Part shown: in pieces, positions 54,952-64,000 of the stretch
Numbering within the stretch: position 1 is the first letter of the stretch
Layout: each line of letters starts with the position of its first letter
Origin: Paralithodes platypus
Lineage: Eukaryota > Arthropoda > Malacostraca > Decapoda > Lithodidae
Direction of reading: 5' to 3'
NCBI GenBank assembly: GCA_032716605.1
Contig: CM064502.1
Span: forward strand, 53,468,736 to 53,532,735
Length of the DNA stretch: 64,000 nt
Notes under the pieces: generated by a model
Database searches by the model: none
The model's input: only the letters and a program-made list of their open reading frames with translations
What the model was told of the DNA's origin: nothing
Made by a program: the position numbers and the translations under genes

Positions 54952-54989
54952 AATCCAACCGACTTCTCACAAACTAAATCCACTAGATG

Positions 54990-55105
54990 CAATCAAATGA
55001 AATTATTGAAAGCATGTTATCCACCCGGGATTCGAACCTGGGTTACCACACACAGATCACTCAAACACTCCAACCATTACACCGTCAAGACAGGTAAAGG
55101 TTAAT
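54990..55105 (-). mobile_element. tRNA-derived SINE-like copy
   Basis: Inverted B-box CCCGGGATTCGAACCTGGG and A-box CCAACCATTACACCG. Best conserved of the four copies; spacing exceeds a normal tRNA. Confidence 0.62.
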
Positions 55106-55440
55106 TAAGGGGAGATTTCCACTTGAGGGACTTTTTTCTGGACCCCTTTCTCCCTCATGTCTAGCCCCATTGCTTTTGAGATTTTAAGACGTTTGCCCCA
55201 TTACTTTGGTGATTTTTAAGAAATTCCGCCCCATTCTGTTAAATTTAAGACCTTTCATGCCATTTAGGTGTCGATTTTATCCTGGCGAGCGATAGCGAGC
55301 CTGTAATTTAAGAGTAATCAGCCTTCGGCCGGGACATTTTTCTACCGAAAAATGTACAAATTTATCTTGAGAGGGGGTCAAGGGGGTGAAATTTTAAGAT
55401 TGCTGGAGGAGTAGGAAACAAACTAAAAACCTCCCCTTAA
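55105..55440 (-). mobile_element. Family A element
   Basis: TTAAGGGGAGATTTCCAC to ACCTCCCCTTAA; abuts the SINE-like copy at AATTAA. Confidence 0.9.
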
Positions 55441-55492
55441 GTACATGACTACGGTTTTATATCAATATCCTCTACTATCTCGTGTTCTAATC

Positions 55493-55544
55493 TGATGGTA
55501 ACATTTATATCCCCAATAGGTTGCGTTATGTCGGAGAGGGTTAA
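55493..55544. mobile_element. Family C end fragment
   Basis: GATGGTAAC, CCCCAATAGG and GTCGGAGAGGGTTAA. Confidence 0.6.
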
Positions 55545-55618
55545 TCGCCTTGAGGTAAAACATTTCTTCCTAGAGTTGTTTGGCTGGTGCTACTATGCTC
55601 GAATGCAATACTTCATTC

Positions 55619-55619
<1 letters not shown>

Positions 55620-55672
<53 letters not shown>
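55620..55672 (+). repeat. (AC)n microsatellite
   Basis: About 26 units. Confidence 0.96.
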
Positions 55673-55675
<3 letters not shown>

Positions 55676-55760
55676 ATATTTAACTTAACCAACCTAGCCA
55701 ATAGGAATGACCTAATTAGATTTTGCCTTCCCCGCCTCATAGAACATAATTGGAAAATAG

Positions 55761-56155
55761 TTAAGGGAGCTCACCTCGCTTTTTTTCTCTTTCTCTCCCT
55801 CTCTCTTTGGCTTGTATCCATTCGGCCCCATTCAGACTACTTTTTTAAGACGTTTACCCCCATCCTGGTGTCAATATTTTCCTGGCGAGCGGTAGCGAGC
55901 CAGCATATATTTATTTTTGTTTTGATAGCAAGCTAAATTTGTACATTTTATGATAGAAAAATGTCTCCGGCGAAGCCGGATTTCTCCATGCAATGCTGGC
56001 TCGCTATCGCTCGCCAGGAAGAAATCGACACCTGGATGGGGATAAACGTCTTAAAACAGTTGGCTTCATTGGGCCAAATGGGTACAAGCCAGGGAAAGAG
56101 AGAAAAGGAGAGAAAGAAAAAAAAAAGAAAAAGAAAAGCCGGTGACCCCCCCTAA
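55761..56155. mobile_element. Family B element
   Basis: TTAAGGGAGCTCACCTCGC to GGTGACCCCCCCTAA. Confidence 0.88.
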
Positions 56156-56384
56156 GAGCTTCGCTATGCATCCTATATTTACGAGTCTCGGGAGAGTTGT
56201 AATTAAGGACCGTTATGCTCACCGGGTTAATTAATGGAGTGTTCAGCAGACCCGCATGCATTATTATTATCATTTATTTATATAATTTAAATGCAATTCA
56301 GTTTAAAGGAAAGGATATCAGCTTCAGTTGGTTCAAAGTAAGCTGTATTTTAGGATATGTAGTTTTACTCGTCCAAGCAGTTTA

Positions 56385-56720
56385 TTAAGGGGGGTGACCT
56401 GTTTTTGTTATTTCTGTCCTTTTCTCTCTTTCTCTGGCTTGTATCCATTTGGCCCCATTCAGCCTACTGTTTTAAGACGTTTATCCCCATTGTCGATTTT
56501 TCCTGGATAAGCCAGCATATATGAAGAAATCCGGCTTCGCCGGAGACATTTTTCTATCGAAAAATGTACAAATTTAGCCTGCTGTCAAACAAAAATATAA
56601 AAATATGCTGGCTCGCTACCGCTCACCAGTAAAAAAACTGGATGGGGATAAACGACTTAAACCAGTAGACTGAATGGGTCCAAAAATGGATACAAGCCAG
56701 AGAAAGATAGAAAAGGACCA
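56385..56720. mobile_element. Family B element joined to A sequence
   Basis: TTAAGGGGGGTGACCTG start. After GATAGAAAAGGACC it switches to A-type CCTTAAAATCTCCAAACTAA, so the right end is chimeric. Confidence 0.8.
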
Positions 56721-56789
56721 GTCCTTAAAATCTCCAAACTAATTGGGGCGAACGTTTTAAGAATCTACATATGAGAAGATTGTCTAAGC

Positions 56790-56940
56790 ATGGAAGGATC
56801 TGTGCAGGGTACTAAAAGGGTAAACACTATCCCAATCAACCCTTCCGACTTCCGCGCATACCGTTACTAATCTGAATAAAATCGTCTAATAGTAGCCAGA
56901 AAACAGAACAGACACGCGTATTGGAGCTTGAAAGGGTTAA
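56790..56940. mobile_element. Family D-type fragment
   Basis: AAAATCGTCTAATAGTAGCC and GGAGCTTGAAAGGGTTAA; left end missing. Confidence 0.65.
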
Positions 56941-57039
56941 CATGTTACAATGCATGAGTACACTATAATAATATACAAGTTACCACGGATCTAGGACCTG
57001 TAGTATAACCTTTTAGGGGTGTCATCTATATATCTTATA

Positions 57040-57374
57040 TTAAGGGGAGGTTTTTAGTTTGATCCCCTAGACATCCATCAAGCTTAAAATAACACCCCTA
57101 GACCCCCTTTCAAGATAAATTTGTACATTTTTCGGTAGAAAATGGCCCGGCCGAAGGCCGGTTGCTTTTAAATTACAGGCTCGCTATCGCTCGCCAGGAA
57201 AAAATCGACACCTAAATGGCACGAAAAGTCTTAACATTGACAGAAATAGGGCGAAAGTTCTTAAAATCGCCAAACTAATGGGGCGAACGTCTTAAAATCT
57301 CAAAGGCAATGGGACTAAGCATGAGGGAAAAGGGGTCCAGAAAAAATATCCCTCAAGTGGAAATCTCCCCTTAA
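57040..57374 (+). mobile_element. Family A element
   Basis: TTAAGGGGAGGTTTTTAG to AAATCTCCCCTTAA, complete. Confidence 0.92.
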
Positions 57375-57686
57375 CTGGGGGACTAAAGCTAGGATATACC
57401 GTATATGTGTTTTGTTTTGTTTTTCTTAATAGATGTGGGCTGGTCCTATCCAGAGTGAGGTTTGGCATCCTCTACCCAACCTTAGCCGTTTCTGTCTCTC
57501 TCTCTTTTACTCTCCGATTTTTCCTTCTGGGGGCGGGAGGCTAAGAATCCTCCTCCCCCTGTAAAATGATCCTACTCATCGAGACAGGGAAAGGGGCGAG
57601 GGAACGCGAAAGTGGTCCCGGACCCTAAGAATTAGAACCCTTGAATGTTGTTTCTGTTCGGGCTCTGTCTCAAGTCGGTCACCCCC
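57375..57686. other. Unclassified, includes shared repeat
   Basis: GGGCTCTGTCTCAAGTCGG matches 51018; otherwise not recognised. Confidence 0.45.
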
Positions 57687-57800
57687 AGACTGACTCTTCC
57701 CAAATGGTAGAAATATTAGCTCGATTACTCTAGTCGTTTTTTTTAGTTTCAGAGGTTAGAGGTCATGATTTCTCGCCTACTTACAGCGAATAGACTATAG
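57687..57800. mobile_element. Family G fragment
   Basis: CTTCCCAAATGGTAGAAATA interior and TTACAGCGAATAGACTATAG end. Confidence 0.65.
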
Positions 57801-57899
57801 CATTTATATCCTATTTTATTCATAATTACAACTGTGAGTAAATCAAACATATACCTTATTACTGAACATTCAATTGTACTTAAAGCTTGTAAGTGGATG

Positions 57900-57901
<2 letters not shown>

Positions 57902-57954
<53 letters not shown>
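57902..57954 (+). repeat. (TA)n microsatellite
   Basis: About 26 units, ending where the next LINE fragment starts. Confidence 0.95.
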
Positions 57955-57956
<2 letters not shown>

Positions 57957-58100
57957 CTTAAATTGCTTCAAACTCCGTTTGTCCAGGCATTTTGGCTCGA
58001 ACGTCCCTTGATTTTGGCCCTGTCACTCTTTCAACTATGGGGGATGCACTCGCTATAGGCAGTTCTGCCTTTTGCCTCCCTCAATCACCTAGAAGAAAAA
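57953..58100 (+). pseudogene. LINE C-terminal tail and 3' UTR (third family)
   Basis: Frame DLNCFKLRLSRHFGSNVP then stop, followed by the UTR shared with 26340. Confidence 0.7.
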
Positions 58101-58369
58101 AAAAAAAAATATATATATATATATATACCGGTATATACAGTATATATATTTATTTCTGGTGAAACCTGAAAGAGGCAGAAGACGCAAATGGAATGGAGTG
58201 ATTATTAGTGGTGATTATTAGTGGTTGGACGGGGAATTCAGAATTTCTACATGTTAGATATTATAGATGGATAGATAGGTAATATACAATGCATAAATAT
58301 GCTTAACATTCTAACGATAGGCATCAAAACAATAGAAACACAATAAACAGATTTAAGAAAGGGATTGGG
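58101..58369. other. Unclassified, TA-rich at left
   Basis: No supported feature. Confidence 0.45.
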
Positions 58370-58808
58370 ATGAAGGGGGGTAGGTAAGGGATTGGGTAGG
58401 TAAGGGATTGGGATGAAGGGGGGTAGGTAAGGGATTGGGATGAAGGGGGTAGGTAAGGGATTGGGATGAAGGGGGTAGGTAAGGGATTGGGATGAAGGGG
58501 TAGGTAAGGGATTGGGATGAAAGGGGGTAGGTAAGTGATTGGGATTGGGATTGGGTAAGTGATTGGGATGAAGGGGGGTAGGTAAGGGATTGGGATGAAG
58601 GGGGGTAGGGTAGGTAAGGGATTGGGATGAAGGGGTAGGTAAGGGATTGGGATGAAGGGGGTAGGTAAGGGATTGGGATGAAGGGGGGTAGGTAAGGGAT
58701 TGGGATGAAGGGGTAGGTAAGGGATTGGGATGAAGGGGGGTAGGTAAGGGATTGGGATGAAGAGGGGTAGGTAAGGGATTGGGATTGGGATGAAGGGGGG
58801 TAGGTAAT
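58370..58808 (+). repeat. G-rich minisatellite, about 26-bp unit
   Basis: GGGATTGGGATGAAGGGGGG plus TAGGTAA, about 16 units with variable G-run length. Minus-strand Pro-rich frames are artefacts. Confidence 0.93.
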
Positions 58809-58970
58809 CGTTTTGAAGTACGTGCATCAAATACCGACAAAGACAAAGGAAGGCATAGGGTGTGTACGGTACTGTTGAATATATTGGATAAGAAGGGATC
58901 TCAGAAATAGAGATCAAATAAACATCATCTATCTCGGAAACATAGTATTTCCTGGAGTCTCGGGCAAGAT

Positions 58971-59180
58971 CTATAGTCTGTTCATTCTAGGTTGGGTAGA
59001 CATTGTATCCTCTAACCTCTGTAACTCAAAAAGGGCTAGAGCAAATGAGCTGTCAATTTCCACACCTATTCCCTAGCCAAGTCTTCCTATGTGGTAGAAA
59101 TATTAGCTCGATTACTCTATTTTGAGTTATGAGAAGTTATAGGTTACGATTTCTGGCCAACCTTGAATAAACAGACTATA
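58971..59180. mobile_element. Family G palindromic MITE
   Basis: CTATAGTCTGTTCATTCTAG to AATAAACAGACTATA. Confidence 0.65.
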
Positions 59181-59367
59181 GTTCTGGCTTCTTCTCCTTC
59201 TCTCGTGCCTCTGCTTCTCTTGGGTCGTTGCCAGGCTTGTGCTTGGCTGGTGGTGGTCTCGGCAATGGGGCTAGTTTGTCAGGCATATGAATATTCACTG
59301 CCTCCTCAAGTGTGTGTGTGTGTGCAGTGGTCTGAGGTAGCAACACTGGTTCAGTAGCTTGAGGTAT
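59181..59367. other. No feature recognised
   Basis: A short TG run only. Confidence 0.4.
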
Positions 59368-59404
59368 AGGTAGCGCCAGCGAACTTGACACTAATCTTGG
59401 CTCC
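59368..59404. mobile_element. Family G2 left end
   Basis: GTAGCGCCAGCGAACTTGAC; cut by the following A element. Confidence 0.65.
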
Positions 59405-59764
59405 TTAAGGGGGAATGGGCCGGTTTTTCTGGCTCTCTTCTCCCTCATGTTTAGCTCCACTGTTTTTTTATGTTTTGAGACGTTCGGCCCATTAGTTTTG
59501 CGATTTTGTTTTGTGTGTTTTTGTTGTTTTTTAATTTAAGTCCCATTTCTTTGTCAATATACAGACCTTTCGTACCAATTAGGTGTCGATTTTTTCTTGG
59601 TGAGCGATAGCCAGGCTGTAGTATTAAGAGTAACCAGCCTTCGGCCGGGATTTTTTTCTATCGAAAAATGTACACATTTATCTAGGGGGTATTTTTTGTA
59701 CAGCTTGATGAGAAGGTCGAGGGAGGACACTAAAAAATAATAAATAAATAAATGACTAGCTTAA
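59405..59764 (-). mobile_element. Family A element, divergent
   Basis: TTAAGGGGGAATGGGCCGG start; the right end is reduced to GACTAGCTTAA. Confidence 0.75.
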
Positions 59765-59769
59765 ATACG

Positions 59770-59912
59770 GTCGTGGTACATTTATAAATACATAAAACCC
59801 AATTCAACACATTTTCTATACATCAGAAAACTACATTTGTATTGCATTTTCTTTGTGTTGTCTATGTTTACGGCTCCAACTTCCTTATAGCCCGAAACTC
59901 GCAAGTGGTTAA
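59770..59912. mobile_element. Partial copy of the 51148 palindrome
   Basis: ACATAAAACCCAATTCAACA and GAAACTCGCAAGTGG are shared. Confidence 0.55.
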
Positions 59913-60455
59913 TTGTATGTGCGCCAGTGAACGTACCAATAATCTTGACCTCTTCATTTGTCATAACTTAAGGGGAGGTTTCCACTTGAAGGACTTTTTT
60001 CTTCACCCCTTTCTCCCTCATGTTAAGCCCCATTGCTTTTGAGATTTTAAGACATTTGCCCCATTAGTTTGGCGATTTTAAGAACTTTCACCCCATTTAT
60101 GTCACTTTTAAGACCTTTCGTCCCATTTAGGTGTCGATTTTTTCCTGGCGAGCGATAGCGAGCCTATAATTTAAGAGGAATCGGCCTTTGGCCGGGACAT
60201 TTTTCTACCGAAAAATGTACAAATTTATCTTGAAAGGGGGTCAAGGGGGTGTAATTTCAAGTATGATGAAAGTCTAGGAAACACACTAAAAACCTCCCCT
60301 TAAAATGAATGAAAACAATCGGGCTGACATTTCTATCATTTGGGAAGATCCCACCAGGAAATAGGTGTGGATATTTACAGCCAGTTTGCTCTAGGCCCTT
60401 TTGAGCTACCAAGAGGTCAGGGATCTAGATTGTTGTCAAGTGTCGCTGGCATTTC
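59913..60455. mobile_element. Family G2 element interrupted by A
   Basis: GCGCCAGTGAACGTACC at left; CAATCGGGCTGACATTTCTA to GTCGCTGGCAT at right of the insert. Confidence 0.68.
59968..60303 (-). mobile_element. Family A element nested in G2
   Basis: TTAAGGGGAGGTTTCCAC to ACCTCCCCTTAA, complete 336 bp. Confidence 0.92.
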
Positions 60456-60660
60456 TTCTTGTAAGGTGTGGGCCAATCGGCGTTCAGCAGACCCCCGTAA
60501 TCTTGTGATAATCCCTGACCATTTTGGTGGGGGCAGTACTCAAGGTATTAGTGAGTTGGGCCTGTAATTGGGGTTGGGTGTGACAGGGATCTGCCTTGTG
60601 TGGGCCGATCGGCTTTTTGCAGACTCCCATTTTCTTATGTTCTTATGTTCTTATTAAGTT
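60456..60660 (+). mobile_element. LINE 3' end with TTCTTATG tail
   Basis: No coding frame remains; TGTGTGGGCCGATCGGC is followed by a short TTCTTATG tandem, a typical CR1/L2-like 3' tail. Confidence 0.55.
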
Positions 60661-60893
60661 CAGAGACCAGCTGTGAACGAGATTTGGTATATATGCGCAG
60701 GACAGAAAAGATTAGTTCTAAGATATAGTTTTTTCTTCACCCAATTTTTTTTCTTTTCAGAGCTAGAATGAGTTGAAAAAGGCACATATTCGTGAAAATG
60801 ACTTTGTGGGTGAGACCAAGTTCCTCCTCTTTGGCGATCTTTAGGTGTTAATAATATAGTCTTGTGTCCAAAATATTACAGTTGCATCTCCCC
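60661..60893. other. Unclassified; ends in a family A terminus
   Basis: GCATCTCCCCTTAA immediately precedes the next A element. Confidence 0.45.
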
Positions 60894-61229
60894 TTAAGGG
60901 GAGGTATTTAGTTTGTACCGTAGACCTCCATCAAGCTTAAAAATTACACTCCCTTGACCCCCTTCAAGATAAATTTGTACATTTTTCGGTAGAAAAATGT
61001 CACGGCCGAAGGCCGTTTCCTCTTACATTACAGGCTCGCTATCGCTCGCCAGGAAAAAATCGACACCTAAATGGCACGAAATGTCTAAAAATTGACAGAA
61101 ATGGGGCGAAAGTTCTTAAAATCGCCAAACTAATGGGGCGAACGTCTTAAAATCTCAATAGCAGTGGAGTTAAACATGAGGGAGAAAGGGGTTAAGAAAA
61201 TAATCCCTCAAGTGGAAATCTCCCCTTAA
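60894..61229 (+). mobile_element. Family A element
   Basis: TTAAGGGGAGGTATTTAG to AATCTCCCCTTAA. Confidence 0.92.
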
Positions 61230-61451
61230 TCTGATGCACATTAAACTAGCTCGTCAATCCTTTTACACTGATTCAATACAAAACTGACACTTACACTATA
61301 ATATTTGCTATTGCATAAAATATAGCTTGTCATTGATGGCTCAAATACACAACCCAATCTAGCACTACTAATCTATCTAGAGCTAACACTTAACTACCCA
61401 TAGCAAATCAATATGTTATTTAGCTACCAAATAATTCATTGGTGTTGACAA
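61230..61451. other. No feature recognised
   Basis: AT-rich, nothing supported. Confidence 0.45.
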
Positions 61452-61694
61452 ATAAAAACCAGTCCTGTATCTAATTAACCAAATCTTAACGGGCTCCAAG
61501 ATCTACCATCCCAATAAAAAACAGTCCTGTATCTAATTAACCAAATCTTAACGGGCTCCAAGATCTTCCCATAAAACAGTCCTGTATCTAATTAACCAAA
61601 TCTTAACGGGCTCCAAGATCTACCATCCCAATAAAAAACAGTCCTGTATCTAATTAACCAAATCTTAACGGGCTCCAAGATCTACCATCCCAAT
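61452..61694 (+). repeat. 61-bp tandem repeat, four copies
   Basis: AGTCCTGTATCTAATTAACC ... GGGCTCCAAGATC; the second-to-third junction is shorter. Confidence 0.95.
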
Positions 61695-61795
61695 TGCATA
61701 GCCAATAACCACGTCGAGCGATCTGCGTTCAATATCTCCAGTTGGAAATTCAGATCCCTCATTAGAACCCTGGGATTTGTAAGGCGTGGGTGGCT

Positions 61796-63775
61796 TGGAG
61801 GAGTAGTGGATGGAGAGGAGGAATAGGGTGGAAGGTGAAGTGGATGGAGAGGAGGAATATGGTGGAAGGTGAAGTGGATGGAGAGGAGGAATAGGGTGGA
61901 AGGTGAAGTGGATGGAGAGGAGGAATATGGTGGAAGGTGAAGTGGATGGTGAGGTGGAATAAGGTGGAAGGTGAAGTGGATGGAGAGGAGGAATATGGTG
62001 GAAGGTGAAGTGGATGGTGAGGTGGAATAAGGTGGAAGGTGAAGTGGATGGAGAGGTGGAATAGGGTGGAAGGTGAAGTGGATGGAGAGGTGGAATAGGG
62101 TGGAAAGTGAAGTGGATAGAGAGGTGGAATAGGGTGGAAGGTTAAGGTGGAAGGTGAAGTGGATGGAGAGAGGAATATGGTGGAAGGTGAAGTGGATGGT
62201 GAGGTGGAATAAAGGTGAAGTGGTGGAGAGGTGGAATAGGGTGGAGGAATATGGTGGAAGGTGAAGTGGATGGTGAGGTGGAATAAGGTGGAAGGTGAAG
62301 TGGATGGAGAGGTGGAATAGGGTGGAAAGTGAAGTGGATAGAGAGGTGGAATAGGGTGGAAGGTGAAGTGGATAGAGAGGTGGAATAGGGTGGAAGGTGA
62401 AGTGGATGGAGAGGAGGAATATGGTGGAAGGTGAAGTGGATAGAGAGGTGGAATAGGGTGGAAGGTGAAGTGGATGGAGAGGAGGAATATGATGGAAGGT
62501 GAAGTGGATGGTGAGGTGGAATAGGGTGGAAGGTGAAGTGGATGGAGAGGAGGATTAAGGTGGAAGGTGAAGTGGATGGAGAGGATGAATAGGGTGGAAG
62601 GTGAAGTGGATGAAGAGGAGGAATATGGTGGAAGGTGAAGTGGATGGTGAGGTGGAATAAGGTGGAAGGTGAAGTGGATGGAGAGGAGGAATATGGTGGA
62701 AGGTGAAGTGGATGGTGAGGTGGAATAAGGTGGAAGGTGAAGTGGATGGAGAGGAGGAATATGGTGGAAGGTGAAGTGGATGGTGAGGTGGAAGGTGAAG
62801 TGGATGGAGAGGTGGAATAGGGTGGAAAGTGAAGTGGATAGAGAGGTGGAATAGGGTGGAAGGTGAAGTGGATAGAGAGGTGGAATAGGGTGGAAGGTGG
62901 AGAGGAGGATTAAGGTGGAAGGTGAAGTGGATGGAGAGGAGGAATAGGGTGGAAGGTAAAGTGGATGAAGAGGAGGAATATGGTGGAAGGTGAAGTGGAT
63001 GGTGAGGTGGAATAAGGTGGAAGGTGAAGTGGATGGAGAGGAGGAATATGGTGGAAGGTGAAGTGGATGGTGAGGTGGAATAAGGTGGAAGGTGAAGTGG
63101 ATGGAGAGGTGGAATAGGGTGGAAAGTGAAGTGGATGGTGAGGTGGATGGAGAGGAGGAATATGGTGGAAGGTGAAGTGGATGGTGAGGTGGAATAAGGT
63201 GGAAGGTGAAGTGGATGGAGAGGTGGAATAGGGTGGAAAGTGAAGTGGATAGAGGTGGAATAGGGTGGAAGGTGAAGTGGATAGAGAGGTGGAATAGGGT
63301 GGAAGGTGAAGTGGATGGAGAGAAGGATTAAGGTGGAAGGTGAAGTGGATGGAGAGGAGGAATAGGGTGGAAGGTGAAGTGGATGAAGAGGAGGAATATG
63401 GTGGAAGGTGAAGTGGATGGTGAGGTGGAATAAGGTGGAAGGTGAAGTGGATGGAGAGGAGGAATAGGGTGGAAGGTGAAGTGGATGAAGAGGAGGAATA
63501 TGGTGGAAGGTAAAGTGGATGGAGAGGAGGAATATGGTGGAAGGTGAAGTGGATAGAGAGGTGGAATAGGGTGGAAGGTGAAGTGGATGGAGAGGAGGAT
63601 TAAGGTGGAAGGTGAAGTGGATGGAGAGGAGGATTAAGGTGGAAGGTGAAGTGGATGGTGAGGAGGATTAAGGTGGAAGGTGAAGTGGATGGAGAGGAGG
63701 ATTAAGGTGGAAGGTGAAGTGGATGGTGAGGTGGAATAAGGTGGAAGGTGAAGTGGATAGAGGGGTGGAAGGTGA
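61796..63775 (+). repeat. 34-bp purine-rich minisatellite, about 58 copies
   Basis: GTGGATGGAGAGGAGGAATA then GGGTGGAAGGTGAA. Variants GGTGAGGTGGAATAAGG, GATAGAGAGGTGG and GGAGGATTAAGG recur in ordered runs, suggesting higher-order structure. Confidence 0.95.
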
Positions 63776-63860
63776 AGTGGAGAGGGAAGTGAAGTAAATG
63801 AAACAGGAGGATGGTTGAGGAAAACAAATGTTACAAATGGAGTAACATAGGAAACAGAAC

Positions 63861-63944
<84 letters not shown>
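63861..63944 (+). repeat. (AG)n microsatellite
   Basis: About 40 units; follows the purine minisatellite. Confidence 0.95.
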
Positions 63945-63945
<1 letters not shown>

Positions 63946-64000
63946 ACTAAAAGGCGGGAGTGACCGGTGCACAGAAAACTTAATAGTCGAGGTAGAAGGT

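Overview
This window is eukaryotic and consists almost entirely of mobile and tandem repeats. I find no conventional host gene, rRNA or functional tRNA. Arthropod-type TTAGG runs, very dense dinucleotide arrays, tRNA-derived SINE-like copies and several LINE 3' ends point to an arthropod, most likely a decapod crustacean (inference). There is one 100-N assembly gap (44734-44833), and 46.4-48.9 kb looks like poorly polished consensus.

The backbone is four families of short non-autonomous elements bounded by TTAA. I call them A, B, C and D. Family A (about 330 bp, ends TTAAGGGGAG...CTCCCCTTAA) has more than 30 full or partial copies. Family B (about 380 bp, TTAAGGGGG...CCCCCTTAA) is a long foldback with about 17 copies. 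A and B share a central block of three hairpins plus a repeated ATGGGG...GTCTTAAAA module. Families C (TTAACCCTTTCACGCAT...) and D (TTAACCCCTTCNGTACCGG...) have piggyBac-like CCCTT ends. Orientation of A is given as + when it starts TTAAGGGGAGGTTTTTAG and - when it starts TTAAGGGGAGATCTCC. Copies with and without insertions inside the window show directly that the target site is TTAA. Many elements sit inside each other or share a single TTAA.

Other families: E (TA-bounded, Tc1/mariner-like ends ACAGTCGCGCTAATAAG), F (ends GCCGGTRTCACACGAG), G and G2 (palindromic, related interiors), H and K (dispersed repeats of unknown class), and several palindromic elements with TTAGG runs near their centres (3.6-8.1 kb).

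Retrotransposons: a frameshifted LINE pol with a C-terminal Cys-His/PDG endonuclease-like region (1-1954), a 5'-truncated LINE with an intact 420-codon reverse transcriptase frame on the minus strand (20771-22033) inserted inside an A element, and several short LINE 3' ends.

Tandem arrays: pyrimidine-rich minisatellites (14.3-17.8 kb), CAT/CAC-type array (36.7-39.2 kb), purine-rich arrays (58.4-58.8 and 61.8-63.8 kb), a CA-rich higher-order array (24.1-24.8 kb), and several arrays grown out of A, B, C or D element sequence (8.2, 28.8-29.3, 35.5, 40.0, 46.7 kb). Most long open frames in the window are translations of these arrays and are not genes.
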